Origin: Tigriopus japonicus
Taxonomy: Eukaryota; Arthropoda; Copepoda; Harpacticoida; Harpacticidae
Direction: 5' to 3'
NCBI GenBank assembly: GCA_010645155.1
Contig: JAAGOF010000104.1
Location: 1,941,905-2,005,904 of the forward strand
DNA: 64,000 nt
The notes beneath the pieces were generated by a model. That model did not search any database. It saw nothing but the letters and a program-made list of their open reading frames with translations, and had not been told where the DNA came from. This document shows positions 47,449-59,900 of the stretch, piece by piece. The position numbers and the translations under genes are program-made. Within the stretch, counting starts at the first letter, position 1. Every line of letters starts with the position of its first letter.

Positions 47449-47454
47449 TTTACT

Positions 47455-48300
47455 GTTGTTTTCAAGGTGTTCCTTTCATTGGCACGGTGCCAACTAGGTA
47501 TGTGTTATACAGGGTTGATTCCTCATAAACAACAGGAAACTGCAATTTCATGCCAAGTGAGCAATACATTGGAATTCGAAATTTTCAATAAGGATCTCTT
47601 TCTTTCTATGCGTCTGATTATTTACAGGGTTGTTTTAAATAAGAGTCCCAAAAGCTTCAATAGTAAATTATGACAAAAATAGGCGATAAAATTAACTTGA
47701 GGCCGTAACAACTTATAAAGTACACATGTGAACCTAACACTTTGTTTTCGTCGTGTAATGCATTACGGCAAAATTAGTACTTCTAATGGGCGCTCAAAAT
47801 CAGTTTTTACAAGTGAAGCAATTTCAAACTACTTTTGCCCGAGTATGTCTATAACTGTTTTTTGCATTGGTATTGGTACAATTCAATGGTCTGTGAATTC
47901 AATCACAAACGTAATGTGGGGGGCCCGGATTTTTAGCTGTGGAGGAGAATTCCCAGACGTTTCTCAGCCCAGTGTCAGCTGATGGCCGAAAGGGTTATCG
48001 TCAGCTGACCGTACTCGTTGAAACGTCTGGAATTTCCGCTCCACATCAACTAAAAACATTATTCCGGGCCCTAGAACCTAATGTGTTATGAATGACTCTT
48101 GATTTGGTATGGGACTCTAATTCGTGGTAACTCTGTATATAATTTTGCAATTAGAGCAAAATCTAAGGAACTCAAGGTCGGACTAAACTAATGTTTTGTC
48201 ATAGGGAGAAAGTGCACTTCCTATGTCATGAATAATAATAATAATAATTTTTAAGTGAATGTTTATCAAGGATATACGGCAAAATATCGGTGAAAATAGA
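47455..48300. other. intergenic between the F-box/PHR gene and UBR7
   Basis: Contains the palindrome at 47921-48072 and an (AAT)n tract at 48228-48247. It should include the F-box/PHR promoter; no core element was recognised. Confidence 0.45.
47921..48072. mobile_element. 152-bp palindromic MITE-like element
   Basis: GGGCCCGGATTTTTAG ... TGTGGAG ... AGACGTTTC ... GTCAGCTGA on the left is mirrored by TCAGCTGAC ... GAAACGTCT ... CTCCACA ... CTAAAAAC ... CCGGGCCC on the right, with a loop of about 20 bp. The ends resemble the TAGGGCCC ends at 22616-23159 but no target duplication is seen. Confidence 0.7.
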
Positions 48301-48321
48301 GTGCTCTAGGTGAAACGATTG

Positions 48322-48327
48322 TTTATT
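48322..48327 (-). terminator. polyadenylation signal of UBR7
   Basis: AATAAA on the minus strand, about 100 bp beyond the UBR7 stop codon. Confidence 0.5.
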
Positions 48328-48425
48328 TAGCTTTTTTTTCAATGTAAAAAGAATAAGCCAAGTTTGTAAACATCTTTAAATTGAAATGCGCAATCGAGAC
48401 AGAAAAAATGTAATACCGCGATGCC

Positions 48426-50839
48426 TCAACGACAGAACTTGGGAATCTCGACACGAGGTCGTTTGCTTGATTTGAGTCCGGAAAAGAACTCTTGAATATC
48501 TTCTTGTCGAACAACTTTGCCATTTTCGGCGAATTTCTTCAGATAATCCATCAGATTGGACTTCATGGAATTGTAGGATTGAATCGCCTCGACTTGCTTC
48601 ACTCGGTCCATTTCTGACAACGCTTTCATTCCATCCTCGTATTGGGAAGATTCTGAGGAAAGAAAATACAAAAGGTTCGAAATAGACTTGCATCTCCTGA
48701 TAACTAAAGCACCATTATTGCTGTTCTTTAACGTTCAACCATGCCCCTTAACAATTATTTACATAAGCAGCGGAAATTTACAAAGGCAAAAGTTGCGATT
48801 TGTTCGTGGTCGACTGCCATCTTCCAAATTGAACTCTTACGAGTTAAAAGTTAGCTTTGAACCGTCTCTAAATCCAAAAAATCGCAAATGGAAGAAATGG
48901 AAAATAAATCGCTCAACTATGTCCAAGCCAAAACAAACTGACAGCTGCATAAATCGGCAGTAAATTGCGAGCGCTAGAAATAAAAAAAAGTTCCTCTTAA
49001 AGTTCTGCCTTTGTTCCAGCTTTTTGCTACCGTTTAACTTTCATACTTCTAACAAGTCAAATCAAGTTTCTAGTTGATCCTTTGTCAGCCCATCCTTTCA
49101 TTACTTGAATAATATTACTACATCTCGCTCACCTTTTTGTTCACTCTGAGATTCATAGTGATGGACAGTGTCTTCGAGATCTTTCACAAATTCCATCTGA
49201 TTTTGGGCCAATTTTTCGTGGCATCCCTTACACGAACAAATTTGTTGGCGCCAATCACCTAGCATAAAAAGAGTTCTTGGGGCTTCAGAATTCGGCACTT
49301 TAGTCGTGGTGAAGCAAATTTGAGTCTTGGCATCGCCTTTTTCATCGCCTTGACTACTAGCTGTCGATTCATTGGGATCTTTCTCCACTTCAACCGAGTT
49401 CTCAGTGTCGTCCAGGCTCACCACTTGAACCGAAATACCTTGGAAGGCCATGAAATATGGATATTTTCTCACACATGTGACACATATCATCTCGGAGTAA
49501 GAGTCGTCTTTAGGAGTAGTCGTCAATTCCAAATGGCGTCCATGGTACCAATCCTCGCACAAGATGCATTGGATCATTTCATCTTCCACGGGATCCTCTG
49601 GATCGGGATAAGGACGATGGCAGGTGCAATACACTCCCTGGAAATTCTGATTGTACCTATGGAAGCAAACCACAACCAATTATCAAATAACATTCACTTT
49701 TAACAACAAAACAACCAACTCGTCTTACTGATTTTCATTGTTGGTTTTGGTCTTGTCATCGGCCAATTTGCATTTGACATCGGGTCCAAATTTGTCGTTA
49801 CCGCAATCGCATCGGAATTTCCGCTTGGTGTATAACTCAACCAGGTCGTGTCCTTCATGACAATGATAAGAACACGCCAAACAGATTCCGGCCGGTTGAA
49901 AATCGGGATTCTTGGGCGGAATACACGTCAAACAGGAGTACAAGGCTTGTCGGGTCATATAACCTGGGAAAATTAAGCCGGATTCGTGGTTTTTAAACTC
50001 ATGTCCGGTTCCCTTTGACGTTTCAACATTCTCAATGTTAGTTTTTTCATTGATTTAGACTGGCTGAATAGATTGTTCAATTTTTAATTAGCTTCTTTAC
50101 GTACTTGGAAGGAAAGTTATGGTCTCAATCAGGCGTAAAAGTGTTGCAATATCCATTTTCGGAAAACTATATATATTCAAAGCAATAAACGGATAATATG
50201 ACAATCCATCCCTTAGCATCGAAGCACGAACTGCCAAACACATTAGAGTTCAGTTGGGTTTGTGAAACAATTATTTCAATTTATACCAAGTAGTACCATT
50301 CTCAGTTTAACTAATTCACCAACCTTTATAAACCAAGTTAAAGTTTAGCATAAATTGAGTTTCGTGAAATTCACAATTTGAACCAAAATTTCGAACACAA
50401 TATTCGGAGTCTACTACTGTAAATTGTGGTGAACAGTATTTCTTGTTTTGATTTCAACAAGCTGACCGCCCAGGAATAAATAGAGCAACTCGAGCTCGTC
50501 TTAATCAAATGTCAAGACAATCAGTGGTCATTAAAGTGATAGCCTCTCTTCCATCAACAAGATATTGGGCTTTAGGCCTAGATTAGGTTAGGTTAGGATT
50601 CTTCGATGCTAACCTCCGGTGTGATAAGTACAGTTTTTGGCATCGGCCGCGCCCAAAACGGCCCTGGCATCGGATTCCAAGGACTCTTCCTCGTGCAAGA
50701 CGTCCATCATGGTCACGCAATCGTGATGATCCTCATCTAAACGACCACTACCAACACCAACTTCTTTGTCTTCTTCGGGGTTTTCTTGGGATACTCCATT
50801 TGTGGAGGAAGACGCGACGTTTTCTTCTGAGGAGGCCAT
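48426..50839 (-). CDS. UBR7: UBR7-type E3 ubiquitin ligase (UBR box + PHD finger), four exons
   Basis: Minus strand: 50839..50614, 49963..49729, 49656..49133, 48652..48426; 403 aa, close to the roughly 425 aa of vertebrate UBR7. All junctions are GT-AG with matching phases (1, 2, 1). The N-terminus is acidic and Ser-rich. The UBR box spans about 69-140: CTYHTGGYMTRQALYSCLTC, ICLACSYHCHEGH, KFRCDCGN. The PHD finger (about 160-220) has GVYCTCHRPYPDPED, MIQCILCEDWYHGRHL and CVTCV. A divergent middle is followed by the conserved CSCKGCHEK block and a helical C-terminus with DRVKQVEAIQSYN, DYLKKFA and VVRQEDIQEFF. The start is the ATG at 50839 (GTCATGGCC context); the upstream frame lacks another ATG. 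The family recognises N-degrons and chromatin, and the PHD has been linked to H2B ubiquitination. The sequence looks fully functional. Confidence 0.95.
49964..50613 (-). other. UBR7 intron 1
   Basis: 650-bp intron. Near its 5' end it holds three tandem TTAGG units on the plus strand (50583-50597), the arthropod telomere unit; three copies may be chance. Confidence 0.6.
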
Positions 50840-50844
50840 GACGG

Positions 50845-51264
50845 GTGAGTGAGAAAGTGCGGGTGGAATCACGGGCGATGAAGGAATGAATGGATGGTGG
50901 GCTGCAAACTGGCGCCAAATGTTGTTGTACTTGGTCTCCTCGGGTCTTTTTTTGGACGTTGGTTGATTGGTTGGTTGGTGTTTGGAATATCTTTGTCGTG
51001 ATAACAAATCGCGCGCAAGATCAGACTGGACTAAGGCAACCTCTTAATTTTTGAGCTGAGTCACTTCAAATGGGTTGTGAAAGGTTCAGTAATTTAGATT
51101 GAGTAGGATATCAAAACATTGGTAATTTTGATATCAAATGAAGGGCATATAAACTTCACCCCCCTTGACAATATCAAGAAAGCACGTTATACGCGTAAGT
51201 TTATAACGTGCTATGACCATAACTATCACCCATTAGCTCTTTATAGTTAATAGTATCACTCTGG
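50845..51264. other. UBR7 upstream region
   Basis: 5' flank of UBR7 with GGTTGATTGGTTGGTTGGTG (about 50960-50980), probably promoter and 5' UTR. No TATA box, as expected for a housekeeping gene. Confidence 0.4.
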
Positions 51265-51273
51265 GTTATGTCT

Positions 51274-52240
51274 AGGGGTGCACTTTTCGTGCAATTAAAT
51301 AAACCAAAAAGTGCGTGTAAAAGTACAAATAAAAGTGCAAAAAAAGTGCAAACATTTTTTTGTGAAATACAAGGAAATTGGTTGATTGATCTTGTTCATT
51401 TGGGAAAACACGAAAATTGCTAAGACCCTTGGTTTTTCTAAAAATGATTTTTAAGTCAAAAAAAGATCAGAAATGCATTCCTCCCAATATTGGGTCACAT
51501 GTCAACATACATAAGTCAGATTTTACAGTATACCAAAATCAGGTCAAAGTCTTTTAGTACACTCTCAACAGAGCTTTTGCTTTTTTTAAAAAAGGCAGCT
51601 GATCATCTGAGAGTACACTCAAGGATTGTTAATGCGGCTTTAGTTAGTTAAATTGGAAAAAAATGCAGATACATGCAATGTCTATCTAACCTTTTGACCG
51701 TTTGGGTTCATTTCAATATTCAAGCCAAAGACTTTTCTTTACTAAACATAAGGACCATTCTTTGTTAAGTTTTTTCAAGTGCATTTGGTCTTTTTTAGTT
51801 TTGATTTAAGTGGGTAAGTTGATTGCTATTATTTTCTATGTTTATTCAACGTTCTTTCTATGCATTGATTGGTTTTGTTGAGCACAATTGTGATTAATGT
51901 CAAAAAAAATGAATTTTCAGTGTTCAGCGTAGTGTTCACCAACATGATTTAAATTACCAGCCCATAAGGTAAACTACCCAACAAGTGAGGCCAATTTCAA
52001 TGTTTGGAACAATCAACAATATATTAATTTTTTTAGCCATGCTGGTTTTTTTTGACGGAATTTTTTTTTCACGGAATTTAGAAAAAATATTCATTTTTGA
52101 AATTTCTGCCCAAAAAAACAAGATATCAGCAAAAAATCACCGAAAGTGCAAAAACGTGTAAGAACTGCAAAAAGTGCAAATAAAGCAAAAAAACTGGCCA
52201 AACGTGTAAAAAAGTGCATTTGCATGAAAAGTGCACCCCT
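51274..52240. mobile_element. hAT-like MITE (AGGGGTGCAC ends)
   Basis: 967 bp between identical 9-bp flanks GTTATGTCT (51265-51273 and 52241-52249), probably an 8-bp duplication plus one base. The inverted ends AGGGGTGCACTTTTCGTGCA and AGGGGTGCACTTTTCATGCA agree at 19 of 20 positions. Subterminal regions are packed with AAAGTGCAAA words. No transposase. Confidence 0.88.
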
Positions 52241-52355
52241 GTTATGTCTCTTCATAATTGAATTTAAGCTACTTGTTTAGGTATGTCAAGTAAGATTCTT
52301 TTATCCAAAATGAGGGACGGAAAACACACAATCTTGAATCGTGCTACCAACGGAA

Positions 52356-52598
52356 CATAGGCGTAGGAGGTGTGGTTTATTTGGGGGGGCAACACCAAAT
52401 TTGCCCGAATTTCACAATTTATTTGCGATTAATTATTGTCTGGTTCTTCAGTATTTTTACTATTAATCTTGTTATTTAATATCATTTTTCCCCTCCCCGA
52501 ATGCCAGAATATCTCAACTCATTTGCCCGAATTTTAGCAGTCTCCGGAGGCCAGGGGGGGCAGTTGCCCCCCCTGCCCCCCTGCCTCCTACGCCTATG
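52356..52598. mobile_element. hAT-like MITE (CATAGGCGTAGGAGG ends)
   Basis: 243 bp flanked by exact CAACGGAA (52348-52355 and 52599-52606), with perfect 15-bp inverted ends CATAGGCGTAGGAGG. It has C/G-runs next to the right end (CCCCCCCTGCCCCCCTG) and an AT-rich interior. Confidence 0.9.
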
Positions 52599-52609
52599 CA
52601 ACGGAATAA

Positions 52610-53765
52610 CCCTTTTTAACTTTTCCACCAAATAATAGATTAAACCGATATCAGATCTAATAAAGTGTAGTATTTTTTTGCAATCCAAAAGGTTCTTCTC
52701 GCAATAAACATCATTGAATACCAAAATAAAAGTTAAAGGAATTAATTTGGCTTCGCGTTTGATTTGAAACCACGATAAAAATACTCAATGGTTGCTAGGG
52801 AGAATGACGGTATGAGAGTGACCAAGACTCGGACTTATTCTTTTCTTTGAATTGCCATTGTGAGCGGCCTTCTAAATATTTTGATATTTGATATTTTGAT
52901 ATTTTATCAGTAGACGTACTCATGTATCTATGATGTGAATGAATAAAACACTTTACTGGAAAAAAATAATTGAAATATGTTCATTTGTTTGAGTACACAC
53001 AGCTTCTTGGCATTTCTACAGTTCTTTAGGCATTTCGAGAGTTCGTGTCGCCTAACTTCCGCGGAAGATCTTGACCTCAAGAAAACTCAACCTCCCAAAG
53101 AAGTCTCGACTGCAACGCAAACCAATCTTTTGGTTCCCAACTATAAAAGAAATAACTGATAAATTCGGAATAATGAATAATGCACCTTAAAAAATTCATG
53201 GGTGAATTACTAAGGAATAATTTTGTCACTAAAACAGAAAGGCTATATTTTGTAAGTTTCTAAGGCTCAATATGGTGGTGGAGTCATACTTGCTTATCTT
53301 GAGGTGGGAAAATCAGCTTCATTGTTATGAATAAGAAACTAAACTCGTATTTGAAGTTCAAAGATTTTCCTCGGATTCAACACCACTTTCTATTCCAAAA
53401 CTTTTTTCCGCTCACTGACTAATTGAATGATCCATCTGATTACGCCATAAGTTGTTGTTCTATTGGAATTCAAAGTGGAACCTTGGGTTTTGAAAGACTT
53501 AATCCAACCTTTTTAAACACCGTTTTCGGAATAACTGATAATTTTTCTTTTTTTTTTCGTTCTGGATCAAACAATAGGCTAAGGTGGAATGAATCCTATT
53601 AACCTTCTCTATTGTCTGACAAAAATGATATGAAATTTAACTTGCAGGAGGAATTTCGCGGAAAGATTGACGCTTCATGTGCCAAATGACTGGGACTGGA
53701 TTTTCCATGCATTTAACCTGCTTTAGTTTCTTCTTGATTTCCAAGGCACTCAACTTTGACATTGT
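52610..53765. other. intergenic, no feature assigned
   Basis: AT-rich; a short ATATTTTGATATTTGATATTT-like run near 52876-52905. No gene supported. Confidence 0.4.
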
Positions 53766-53771
53766 TCAGCT

Positions 53772-53824
53772 TAGAGCAATATAGTAACATTATGTTAACA
53801 ATAACATGTTATTATAGTGCTCTA
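53772..53824. mobile_element. 53-bp hAT-like micro-MITE with target duplication
   Basis: Ends TAGAGCAATATAGTAACAT and, inverted, TAGAGCACTATAATAACAT, with about 15 bp between. Flanked by exact GTTCAGCT (53764-53771 and 53825-53832). The ends are those of the 29508 and 41634 elements, so this copy is almost only the two termini. Confidence 0.8.
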
Positions 53825-53834
53825 GTTCAGCTTA

Positions 53835-56140
53835 GTTTTTGCTTTTCTTTCGAAACCCTGTGAGCAATGCCACTTGATATCTTCCTTAATCCTTATTCAT
53901 GATTCGATGGCTTGTTTTTTAGCCATTTATAAAGAAAAATGTCCCCACTCTCCTCAGGGAATATTTAACATCTATACTTTTAATAACTTTGAAGGCAGGG
54001 TTTTAATCTTCTTATCAATCCTGGTTTTTTTTCGTTTATCAAAATTGGCCCAAAATCAGATTTAAAAAAAAAATGGCTTGTCCAAATCTGCCAATTCTAA
54101 TTCGTTGGTGCCCCAAATATTATTCAATTGTGAACACATTAATTTCCATTTTTTTTTACCAAACAAGAATCTCATGTCTCCTTTAGTCTGGGAACATTAA
54201 AGCTTCTCGCCCAAAAACTTATTTAAAGGCGTTTTGACGAAACTTCTGAAAGCTTTAAGATCAAAACAGATTGAAAACAAGCTCTTGGCGTAAAATTTTT
54301 TAAGGAATAATTTTGATTGGTGAGCAATTTATACTACTAAAGTAAAGGTCATGTTGGTCCTCCACTACACGTAGATAAGCTAATTCAAGGATATCTTATG
54401 GCCCGTGGCTAGTAGCTTATTCAAAGATAGAAAGCAATTGAAACCTGTTGTAAAAAAACTATAAATGCGCCAAGGAAATTTAACCCAATATCTCTTTTTG
54501 TAACGCAAGCAACCAAGGTGCCCAACGAAAACGAATTCTCTTTGGAAATTCATCCCCGATATTTCTTTTTTCGCCAAGTACAAGGACGCCCACCAAAAGC
54601 AATATACCATTTAACTGGGCAGGGGAAGAAATCAAAACAAATTGCACTTAAGAGCCCACCACGAATCTTTACTTTAGTGCATAAGTGTTTACTCTAATAA
54701 AGGGAGTAGGCAATAGTGGTTAAGTAAATGCTTGGGTTTTCCGTCTCTAGAGACAAATAAGAGCCTTGAGAGGGTCACAAGCTACAAGCAAGAGTCTAAA
54801 ATATTTCCACAGGATCGTCAATGTTTAAAACAGTAAATGCATAAACATTATTTATTTACCAAGAAATGTGTTGTTTTCAACCCGCATTCAGAAGAATCTC
54901 TTTGTACGATAAAGAGTTCTGAATGAATGTTTATCTTAGCCTTGAACATTCTTCGCACTAGAACTCTTGAGTGCCAACGACGAAATGGTCAATGCTGACC
55001 AAGTCGTGAAGAGTGGTGAGTGCTTACAAAAAATCAAAGTCGTTCGGACTCCCAAGGGACAAACTTTTGGGAAGCTTCCGAAGACTTCCTTTGCGACCAA
55101 CTTCTAACCCACGGAATCTTGTTTTACCCAGAACAAATGTTCAGAAAGAGCCTTCCCTCGAATCCATCTCTGTCCGTCTGATTTGGGCCTTTCAAACTTT
55201 GGTGTACGTAAAGTCTCACAATAATTAAGCATAAAAGTAAACCAGACAGGAGTAAGTTCCTTCAGCCTCCACCGGAAAGAAAAGCAATTTTCCCTCCTAT
55301 CCGGCCAACAACACTTGCTTTTAATCCCTCCTGGCTTGTTCTCCAGCCACTATCCTCCCTTTGGTTGTTATCTGTCGAGTCAATACCATCATCTGACTAC
55401 CACTTGTCCTTCTCCTCCTTCCACTTCTAGTAGTACTATTTCGACTCCGCCTCCTTCTTCTCCTTGTGAGTGATAGAAAGCTCCAAGCTCATCATCGGGC
55501 CTAACTTCCATCCTAGAAGCCACTCTCTCTCTCTCTTTCCTCATCTCTATAGTGTAGAGTGGTACTACCATGGTTACAAGGTCAGGTTAGAAGAAATTTA
55601 ACAGACTTCTGATGGTCGGGTCGTTCTGAGATAGACCTGTTACCACTGGCGATCTATAATGAAGAGATAAATGAAGACCAATTGAACCTGTCTAAGTACG
55701 GTTGTAGTGATGGATCCATCTCTTCGTCCTTCCAGGATGTTATTATTCATACAATGTCAAACTTGGGGCAAAAGGACAAAAAAGCCTACTTGAGAGGCAA
55801 ATCCATTGATCTTTAGAAATGCTGTTGGTTCTAGCTGGCCCACATCATCTGACTTAATCATTGTGGCCTTTCAACGCAGAGAGCTTATCCCCGAAGTCAG
55901 TCGGCAAATCGCGATTATACTGCCACCATGAGAATAACTCGGTCTACCGACTCGTCAAAGTTGGGGATGTTTTTAGTTTAAAATCCAACTTTTACTCTCA
56001 TCCGCCAACCAACAGCTAGCTCCCTGTTCACCACCATCGCCGTAAAGGTGGAACAAGAGCTAGTCTCAGTGGCACCAATGATAGAAGCCAGAAAAAGAGA
56101 CCTCTGAAACACCCATCCATCTATCCAACCTTCACCCATT
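53835..56140. other. intergenic, partly pyrimidine-rich
   Basis: No supported gene. From about 55250 onward the plus strand becomes rich in CCTCC and CTCTCT tracts (55525-55538 is a (CT)n run). A short ATG frame at 54985-55015 ends at a donor-like GTG|gtgagtg but is too short to call. Confidence 0.35.
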
Positions 56141-56919
56141 TATGTACAAACCAACGTCTTCACGCGCCCGCCCACTGTTCTCCCACTCTCTGTACTTTTG
56201 TGTTCCACGGACCGTTCCTGAAATCTCCTTGGAGTTCCTCCACTTGTGCTCGAATAAAGGCCGCCGTTGGAGGCCGCTCGGGAAACGTCTTCTCTCCCTT
56301 CAGTCTTCAGTTCCACACGCAGCCTCCGCGAACTCTCGCTCTCATCCTCGAGTGAACCTTGCGAGCGTTCATCCCCTTCTCAAGACTGCTTCTACCCGAA
56401 CAACAACAACAACATCAACAACAACGAGGACTGCCAAGCAAGTCCAGTTCCACTTCCAGCTCTATTCCAATGCTTCTCTAACATCGCCGACCGCCAACCG
56501 ACGGCCAAGTGTCGGAGGTGAGGGAAAAAAATTGGGATTGGAAACGGCCAAACTATTTTGGAACCGTCACAATTTGAGTTGGTGCTCTCAAGAGAGGAGG
56601 CTTTTATTGGGAGAGAAGACTCAGGGACCAGGCAAGCACTTCCTCTCCAATTCCTGTGCTCTTGTTTTAGAATTTGAACAAACTGCGGGATTGTGAACTT
56701 TGATGTGGGCGTGAGTGACAATGAAGTTGGCCAGATTCAAGCTAGTTTTGCCGTGGTTATGAGGATCCTGGAATCCCACAAGTCAACTGTTGACGCCGGA
56801 GCCGGTTCAAAGTGAATCTAGTGAGTTAGCTACTGTTGACTTTTGGTCTAGTTTAGCGCATCTGTTGGCTACCGCATAAAGACTCGCACGTGGACCATCT
56901 GCATCCTTGGGGGTTCGCC
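56141..56919 (+). promoter_or_regulatory. candidate promoter or 5' leader of the gene starting at 56920
   Basis: Higher GC and strongly C/T-biased, including (ACA/CAACAA)n at 56400-56425. The 184-codon frame here is low complexity (Ser/Arg/Thr-rich) and is best read as untranslated leader. Short upstream ATG frames occur, for example at 56721. Inference from composition and position only. Confidence 0.3.
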
Positions 56920-56996
56920 ATGCCCAAGTTAGCTTCAGTGGACAAGCAATCGCTTCTCCAATACTTCGTGATTCTGATCCTGCTGCGCGATGCTTG
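56920..56996 (+). CDS. first coding exon of a secreted or membrane protein (partial gene)
   Basis: ATG at 56920 followed by 25 codons plus 2 bases, then the strong donor GATGCTTG|gtgagtgaa. The peptide has a charged start and a hydrophobic core (LLQYFVILILLRDA), as in a signal peptide. No phase-2 acceptor exon with convincing sequence was found in the remaining 7 kb, so the gene has a long first intron and continues past the window. Identity unknown. Confidence 0.45.
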
Positions 56997-59900
56997 GTGA
57001 GTGAATTCCCTCGCTTTCGTTTCGTTTCGTTTTCCCCCTGGCCACTTTTCTTTTGTCTCTATTTACCACGAACTCTCGACCTCGGAATCCCTCTTTTACA
57101 TCCAATTTGACTCCCATCAAATAAAGTCTGGGGGAATTTCCAAGTCAGCTTTCGCTTTGCCAGAGTGATCGAAAAAGACTGAGGCTGCTACTCTTCTTTC
57201 CCTGCCTCTCTTTCTCCTTCTCCATCTCACATACTACATTCAGCTAGAAACAGAAACAACCAGCGAATAAAAGTTCAGAGGCATGAAAAGAGATAAAGTG
57301 AAAGAAGTCGAGCGAAGTCAATAAAATTGTTGGCTGGAATTTGCTCTCATTTTCTCTGCCTCCAGATCTCGAGAACCTCCCGATCTGACCTTGATGCCTG
57401 CTTGCCTGCTTGTCTGCTTTTCCTCCAATGCTCGATAGAAATTGGAGACAAATGGGCTTTTATTGAGTCTCGTTGCCGCAATTCTATTCTCAAGAGATGT
57501 TTGCTTTCTCCGTCTCAATCTCTCTTTTTCTGATCCTGAGCCTTCATCGCAATCATTAGGCTAGATAAAGACAGAAAGAGAGACAGATATCTCTTTCCCC
57601 CTTTAAAGATGTTCCTTTTTCCCCGTCTCTTCTCGCATCTTCCATACGAGACGAGTGATTCAGCAAGGGTTTGTTCCCTCGAGTTTTTCTTTTCGCAATG
57701 TGGTTCCTTATGAAAAGTCATTCATCTTCACTTGGTGCTCATGATCATCCCACTTGATCCATTACGGCCCGCAACAAGATTGTCCATGTCCAGAAATTTG
57801 CGGCCACGATGAGGTTCATGCCATAGAAATGTGGATCCCATTTGCATTCCTGGCGTCTGTAGCTTTTCAAAAAAAAGAGTCTTGGATCTGATCCGATTTA
57901 TTCCTATCTAGATGCTCGGAATCACCAGCACTATGATGGATGGATCTCTGCGGGCGTTTGCTCTTAACCCTTGACGTCTTTCTTTGAACTCAATTTATGC
58001 ATTGGATCTGAAAAACAAGCACGCACCTCTTCATTGATCGAAGAGTGATCGAGTGTCAGAAACTCGGAATAACGCATCGCCGCGTCTAGCTTTGGATCAT
58101 TGAATAATAGTATACATACATGGCCCATCCACTCCGGAATCCTTCTCAACAGCCATTCCAAGAAACCTCATGTGGGTATAACAAACGATTTGCCTCTATA
58201 TTTCATCGCCATCCTCCACGAGGTTGAGTCTTTTGGCCTCCATATTTTGGCCAGGCTCTTTATCTCTATGTCTTATAGGTACGCGTACACACAAACATTC
58301 CAAGCAAATGGGGGGGAAAGATTTTCATGGGGAAAATGTTCGACTTGAGTGTTGTATTGTAGTCTTTTTTATGGGATGATTTCCGTGCCTTGATCGTGGT
58401 TGGAACCTGAGTTGGGTATCATAGAATATTCTGGACAGGCGCTCATAGCATCAGACCGGGTGATTTATTGAAACTGAAACTTTGAATAGCGAGGCCTCTC
58501 ACCTTCCCTTACCAAGAACCGAGCGTGTCTCGAAATATGGGGTAACCACAATTCTCTCGAGGTCTCTTTCCAATGCATTTGCTCTTGCTTGCTTCACTGG
58601 GAAGGGATGTTTTTGCCGAGTTCTGAGAAAGAGCCCCTCTCCCTTCCTCTTTAAGCAGTCCAAAAAGAAGAGCAAGAAGAATGGTCCTTCGAACGGAAAG
58701 AGGGAGAGATAATGATCTTGTCTTGAGTTCTGATAATACTTTGCCAGACTCTTGGGGCTGGAGATGTAATTGTGTGATGATGTTAAGAGCATGTTATCTG
58801 CTTGTATACCATGTTCCATTGTCATCAGAAATATCCAACCATACTGTTTTGTGGAGAAAAAGCTTCTTGAGCAGAATCCTTTGAGACAATTGTGCTGGGG
58901 TGTGTTCGTAGGCCCTTTCCAACCAATTAGGCCCATTTTTCACATCTCACAAGTTTCATCCCCACCATCATCATGATGGAGCAGTTGTTGAACAGAGCCG
59001 TAGTTCCATGCATCTCGTCTTATTTGGAACAAAAATGGTGGATTTCCACTAATTGTCCCTCATTGTTCCAAAAACTTTGAGTGAAGCGAGCGAGCCATCT
59101 TTGTAAAGGCGGCGCTCACTTTACTAAAATGAGAACCATTTATATCCGCTGGAGCGACTAGAACAATGCAGGAGTTCTAAAACAAGTCATCGCTCTAACG
59201 GAGATGCGAACATCATTGTTCCCTCCATCTTGTCCCAGAAAGAGTTTCTTCATCTTGTTCTTGATCATCATCAACGTCATCATTATTATCCGAGGCCACC
59301 TTGATGCCTTGGCTTTTTCGTGGGGAACCCGTCTTGGGACGACCATATCGTACGTACGTGTACCGTATACTACTTTTGTGCCGATATGCCATAATGGTGA
59401 AGGTTGTTCCGTACAACGTAGACGTTGTCGTTGATGAAAGCCGTTTCCTTTTGGATTGCCGCTCGGATGTAAACCAGGTTCATTCATCAAGGCCTTCTTT
59501 CAGCGCCAAGCCACAAAATTGCCTCTGCAATGCTAATGAGGTTATGCCTTGACTCCGTGAACTAAAAACCATTTGTCATGGCACAACCTCATCCGACACT
59601 TTTGGGGTTGGATCAAAGCCAAAATTGAATCCATGTTCTTTAGATCCATACTTGGCCGTGGTTGTGTTTGATAACCAGCCTTAAGCTTTTAGGGATAAAT
59701 ATTATGGTGAGCTGTCAATCGAAGCCAGATGTTGCCATTGGGCTGGATTTGCTTCGACAGGAACAATAATCCAGACGAGCCAATTGTTTTGGTGGAACCA
59801 ACCGCCATGTGGGCTTTCCAGATGGTTTGATTGCCCTCCTTCGTCATCGGCGTCCGTTTTTTGGCGTTGTTTTTGTGAGACTTTTTTCGTTGATATCCGG

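Noticed and set aside
50583..50597. (TTAGG)3, the arthropod telomere unit, in UBR7 intron 1
   Set aside because: Three copies in AT-rich DNA can arise by chance; no longer array or degenerate extension is present.
56142..56696. 184-codon plus-strand frame as a gene
   Set aside because: Composition is low complexity, follows the CT-rich and CAACAA repeats, and shows no domain; it reads better as 5' leader DNA.
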